From Micrococcus cohnii (GTDB lineage Bacteria; Actinomycetota; Actinomycetes; Actinomycetales; Micrococcaceae), in NCBI RefSeq assembly GCF_014205175.1, contig NZ_JACHNA010000001.1, positions 1,302,001 to 1,366,000 of the forward strand: a DNA stretch of 64,000 nt, given 5' to 3'. The position numbers and the translations under genes were made by a program. Each line of letters starts with the position of its first letter. Positions within the stretch are counted from its first letter, which is position 1. Below the pieces are notes generated by a model. That model had not been told where the DNA came from. It searched no databases and saw only the letters and a program-made list of their open reading frames with translations. Below, in pieces: positions 62,999 to 64,000 of the stretch.

Positions 62999-63100
62999 GG
63001 GCGGCTCCTCGTCGATGTGATGCGATGGCTGCCGACGGTCGAGACGGCGATGCCGGCACCCGCCGCGCAGCCCGACCGGACGGCATTGTCCGGCTCCCTG

Positions 63101-63106
63101 ATTCTA
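63101..63106 (-). promoter_or_regulatory. Candidate -10 box of ppk2
   Basis: TAGAAT on the minus strand would give a leader of about 95 nt. The rest of the 302-bp gap between rpsI and ppk2 holds only the two rpsI terminator hairpins. Confidence 0.4.
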
Positions 63107-63225
63107 CGCCGCGCACGCGAGGATCCTCCGCCTGCGGCCAGCGGCACAGGGCGCACGGCGCAGGTCACCGTCGACCCCGGCCGCGACGGGGACGGCGCTC
63201 GCCGCGTGGGGCCCGGGAACGCGGA

Positions 63226-63261
63226 CGGCCCCGCCCCTGCGCGAACGCAGGCACGGGGCCG
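63226..63261 (-). terminator. Terminator of the rplM-rpsI operon
   Basis: CGGCCCCG and CGGGGCCG at the base and CCTGCG/CGCAGG inside form a two-part stem capped by a CGAA loop, 40 nt after the rpsI stop. Confidence 0.72.
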
Positions 63262-63268
63262 AACGGGC

Positions 63269-63288
63269 CTGCCGCACGTGAGCGGCAG
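63269..63288 (-). terminator. Second hairpin after rpsI
   Basis: CTGCCGC and GCGGCAG pair around six bases, lying between the rpsI stop and the main terminator. The two form a tandem arrangement. Confidence 0.5.
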
Positions 63289-63300
63289 AGCGGCGCGGGA

Positions 63301-63792
63301 TCAGCGCTTCGAGTACTGCGGGGCCTTGCGTGCCTTCTTGAGGCCGGCCTTCTTGCGCTCGATGATGCGGGCATCGCGGGTGAGGAACCCGGCCTTCTTA
63401 AGGGCCGGACGGTTGTGCTCGCGATCGATCTCGTTCAGCGCGCGGGACACACCCAGGCGCAGCGCACCGGCCTGGCCGGAGGGGCCGCCGCCGGCGATGC
63501 GGGCGATCACGTCATAGGCGCCCTCGAGCTCCAGCAGGGTGAACGGGTCGTTGACCTCCTGCTGATGCAGCTTGTTCGGGAAGTAGTCCTCCAGGGTGCG
63601 GCCGTTGATGGTCCACTGGCCGGAGCCGGGGACGACGCGCACGCGGGCGACGGCCTCCTTGCGGCGGCCCACGGCGGCACCGGCGACCGTGAGGGCCGGA
63701 CGCTCGGAGGCGACGGGCGCCTCGGCGGTCTGAGCGGACTCGGAGGTGTAGCTGGTCAGCACACCCTCGTTCTCGTTCTCGTTGATAGTCAT
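63301..63792 (-). CDS. rpsI: 30S ribosomal protein S9
   Basis: 163 aa, longer than the usual 130 because of an acidic N-terminal extension of about 35 residues, common in actinobacteria. The S9 core starts at [16 protein letters not shown] and includes the [19 protein letters not shown] signature. The basic tail ends KAPQYSKR, which contacts P-site tRNA. It follows rplM after 38 nt. Confidence 0.98.
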   Translation of the reverse strand: MTINENENEGVLTSYTSESAQTAEAPVASERPALTVAGAAVGRRKEAVARVRVVPGSGQWTINGRTLEDYFPNKLHQQEVNDPFTLLELEGAYDVIARIAGGGPSGQAGALRLGVSRALNEIDREHNRPALKKAGFLTRDARIIERKKAGLKKARKAPQYSKR

Positions 63793-63830
63793 GGGGGTCT
63801 CCTTGAAGAGGTCTCTACGGCGGCGCCCGA

Positions 63831-64000
63831 TTACTGGGCGACCTGGCCGATCTCGAAGGTCTTGGGCTGCTGCGCGGCGTGCGGGTGCTCGGCGCCGCGG
63901 TACACCTTCAGCTTGGACAGCTGCTGGTCGGCCAGCGAGTTCTTCGGGAGCATGCCCTTGACGGCCTTCTCAACGGCGCGAACCGGGTTCTTCTCGAGCA
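63831..64000 (-). CDS. rplM: 50S ribosomal protein L13, 3' end only
   Basis: The last 55 codons and the stop (TAA) are inside the window; the rest lies beyond base 64000. The visible part reads [19 protein letters not shown], then [19 protein letters not shown] and ends in FEIGQVAQ, the C-terminus of L13. It is the normal upstream partner of rpsI. Confidence 0.96.
   Translation of the reverse strand, partial: LEKNPVRAVEKAVKGMLPKNSLADQQLSKLKVYRGAEHPHAAQQPKTFEIGQVAQ

Overview
The window is high-GC DNA (roughly 70% G+C over most of its length) from a Gram-positive actinobacterium. The gene set and order fit the family Micrococcaceae, and Micrococcus itself is my best guess. Supporting signs are a GuaB/GuaB3/SURF1/DUF3817/GuaA block, an alanine racemase-TsaE fusion, an actinobacterial GroES-GroEL operon under CIRCE control, a GlmM/MscL/CoaA/GlmS neighbourhood, and many genes whose -10 box lies 6-7 nt before the start codon (leaderless transcription). 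No tRNA, rRNA, CRISPR array, insertion sequence or phage gene was seen.

Layout. 1-1836: end of a sensor kinase plus an OmpR-type regulator. 1876-5099: a GlpR/SepX-like membrane protein, a RimJ-like acetyltransferase, 5-formyltetrahydrofolate cyclo-ligase, a FmdB/Ruc-like zinc-ribbon protein and a small unknown protein. 5096-14814: a large degenerate helicase-nuclease, then guanine nucleotide synthesis (guaA, guaB3, guaB) with SURF1 and DUF3817 membrane proteins. 14924-18371: a dicarboxylate/amino-acid symporter and a BCCT osmolyte transporter. 18549-20701: groES-groEL with two CIRCE operators. 20744-24717: a four-gene iron-siderophore ABC importer with a DtxR/IdeR-type box upstream. 24910-27631: divergent methyltransferase and glutamate-cysteine-ligase-like genes.

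27774-42569 is one long, tightly overlapping minus-strand operon for a Wzx/Wzy-type surface polysaccharide. It encodes a nucleotide-sugar dehydrogenase, a PglF/CapD-type dehydratase, a GT4-GNAT fusion, a DegT aminotransferase, a small phosphoglycosyltransferase, the CapE-CapF-CapG route to UDP-L-FucNAc, a flippase, a pyruvyltransferase, a GT-A glycosyltransferase and a polymerase-like membrane protein. The predicted repeat unit therefore contains an N-acetylated 4-amino-6-deoxy sugar, L-FucNAc, a uronic acid and a pyruvate ketal.

42804-50687 is a minus-strand operon running GT4, acpS, alr-tsaE, tsaB, rimI, acyltransferase-SGNH, tsaD. The acyltransferase gene is A+T-rich, looks acquired, and has landed inside the conserved t6A block. 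The putative polymerase gene at the far end of the polysaccharide operon is similarly A+T-rich. 50698-64000 holds a DUF218-like protein, glgX, ugd, glmS, coaA, mscL, a small membrane protein, glmM, a Tat-lipoprotein amidase, ppk2, rpsI and the 3' end of rplM. glmS, glmM and ugd supply UDP-sugar precursors for peptidoglycan and for the surface polymers encoded upstream.
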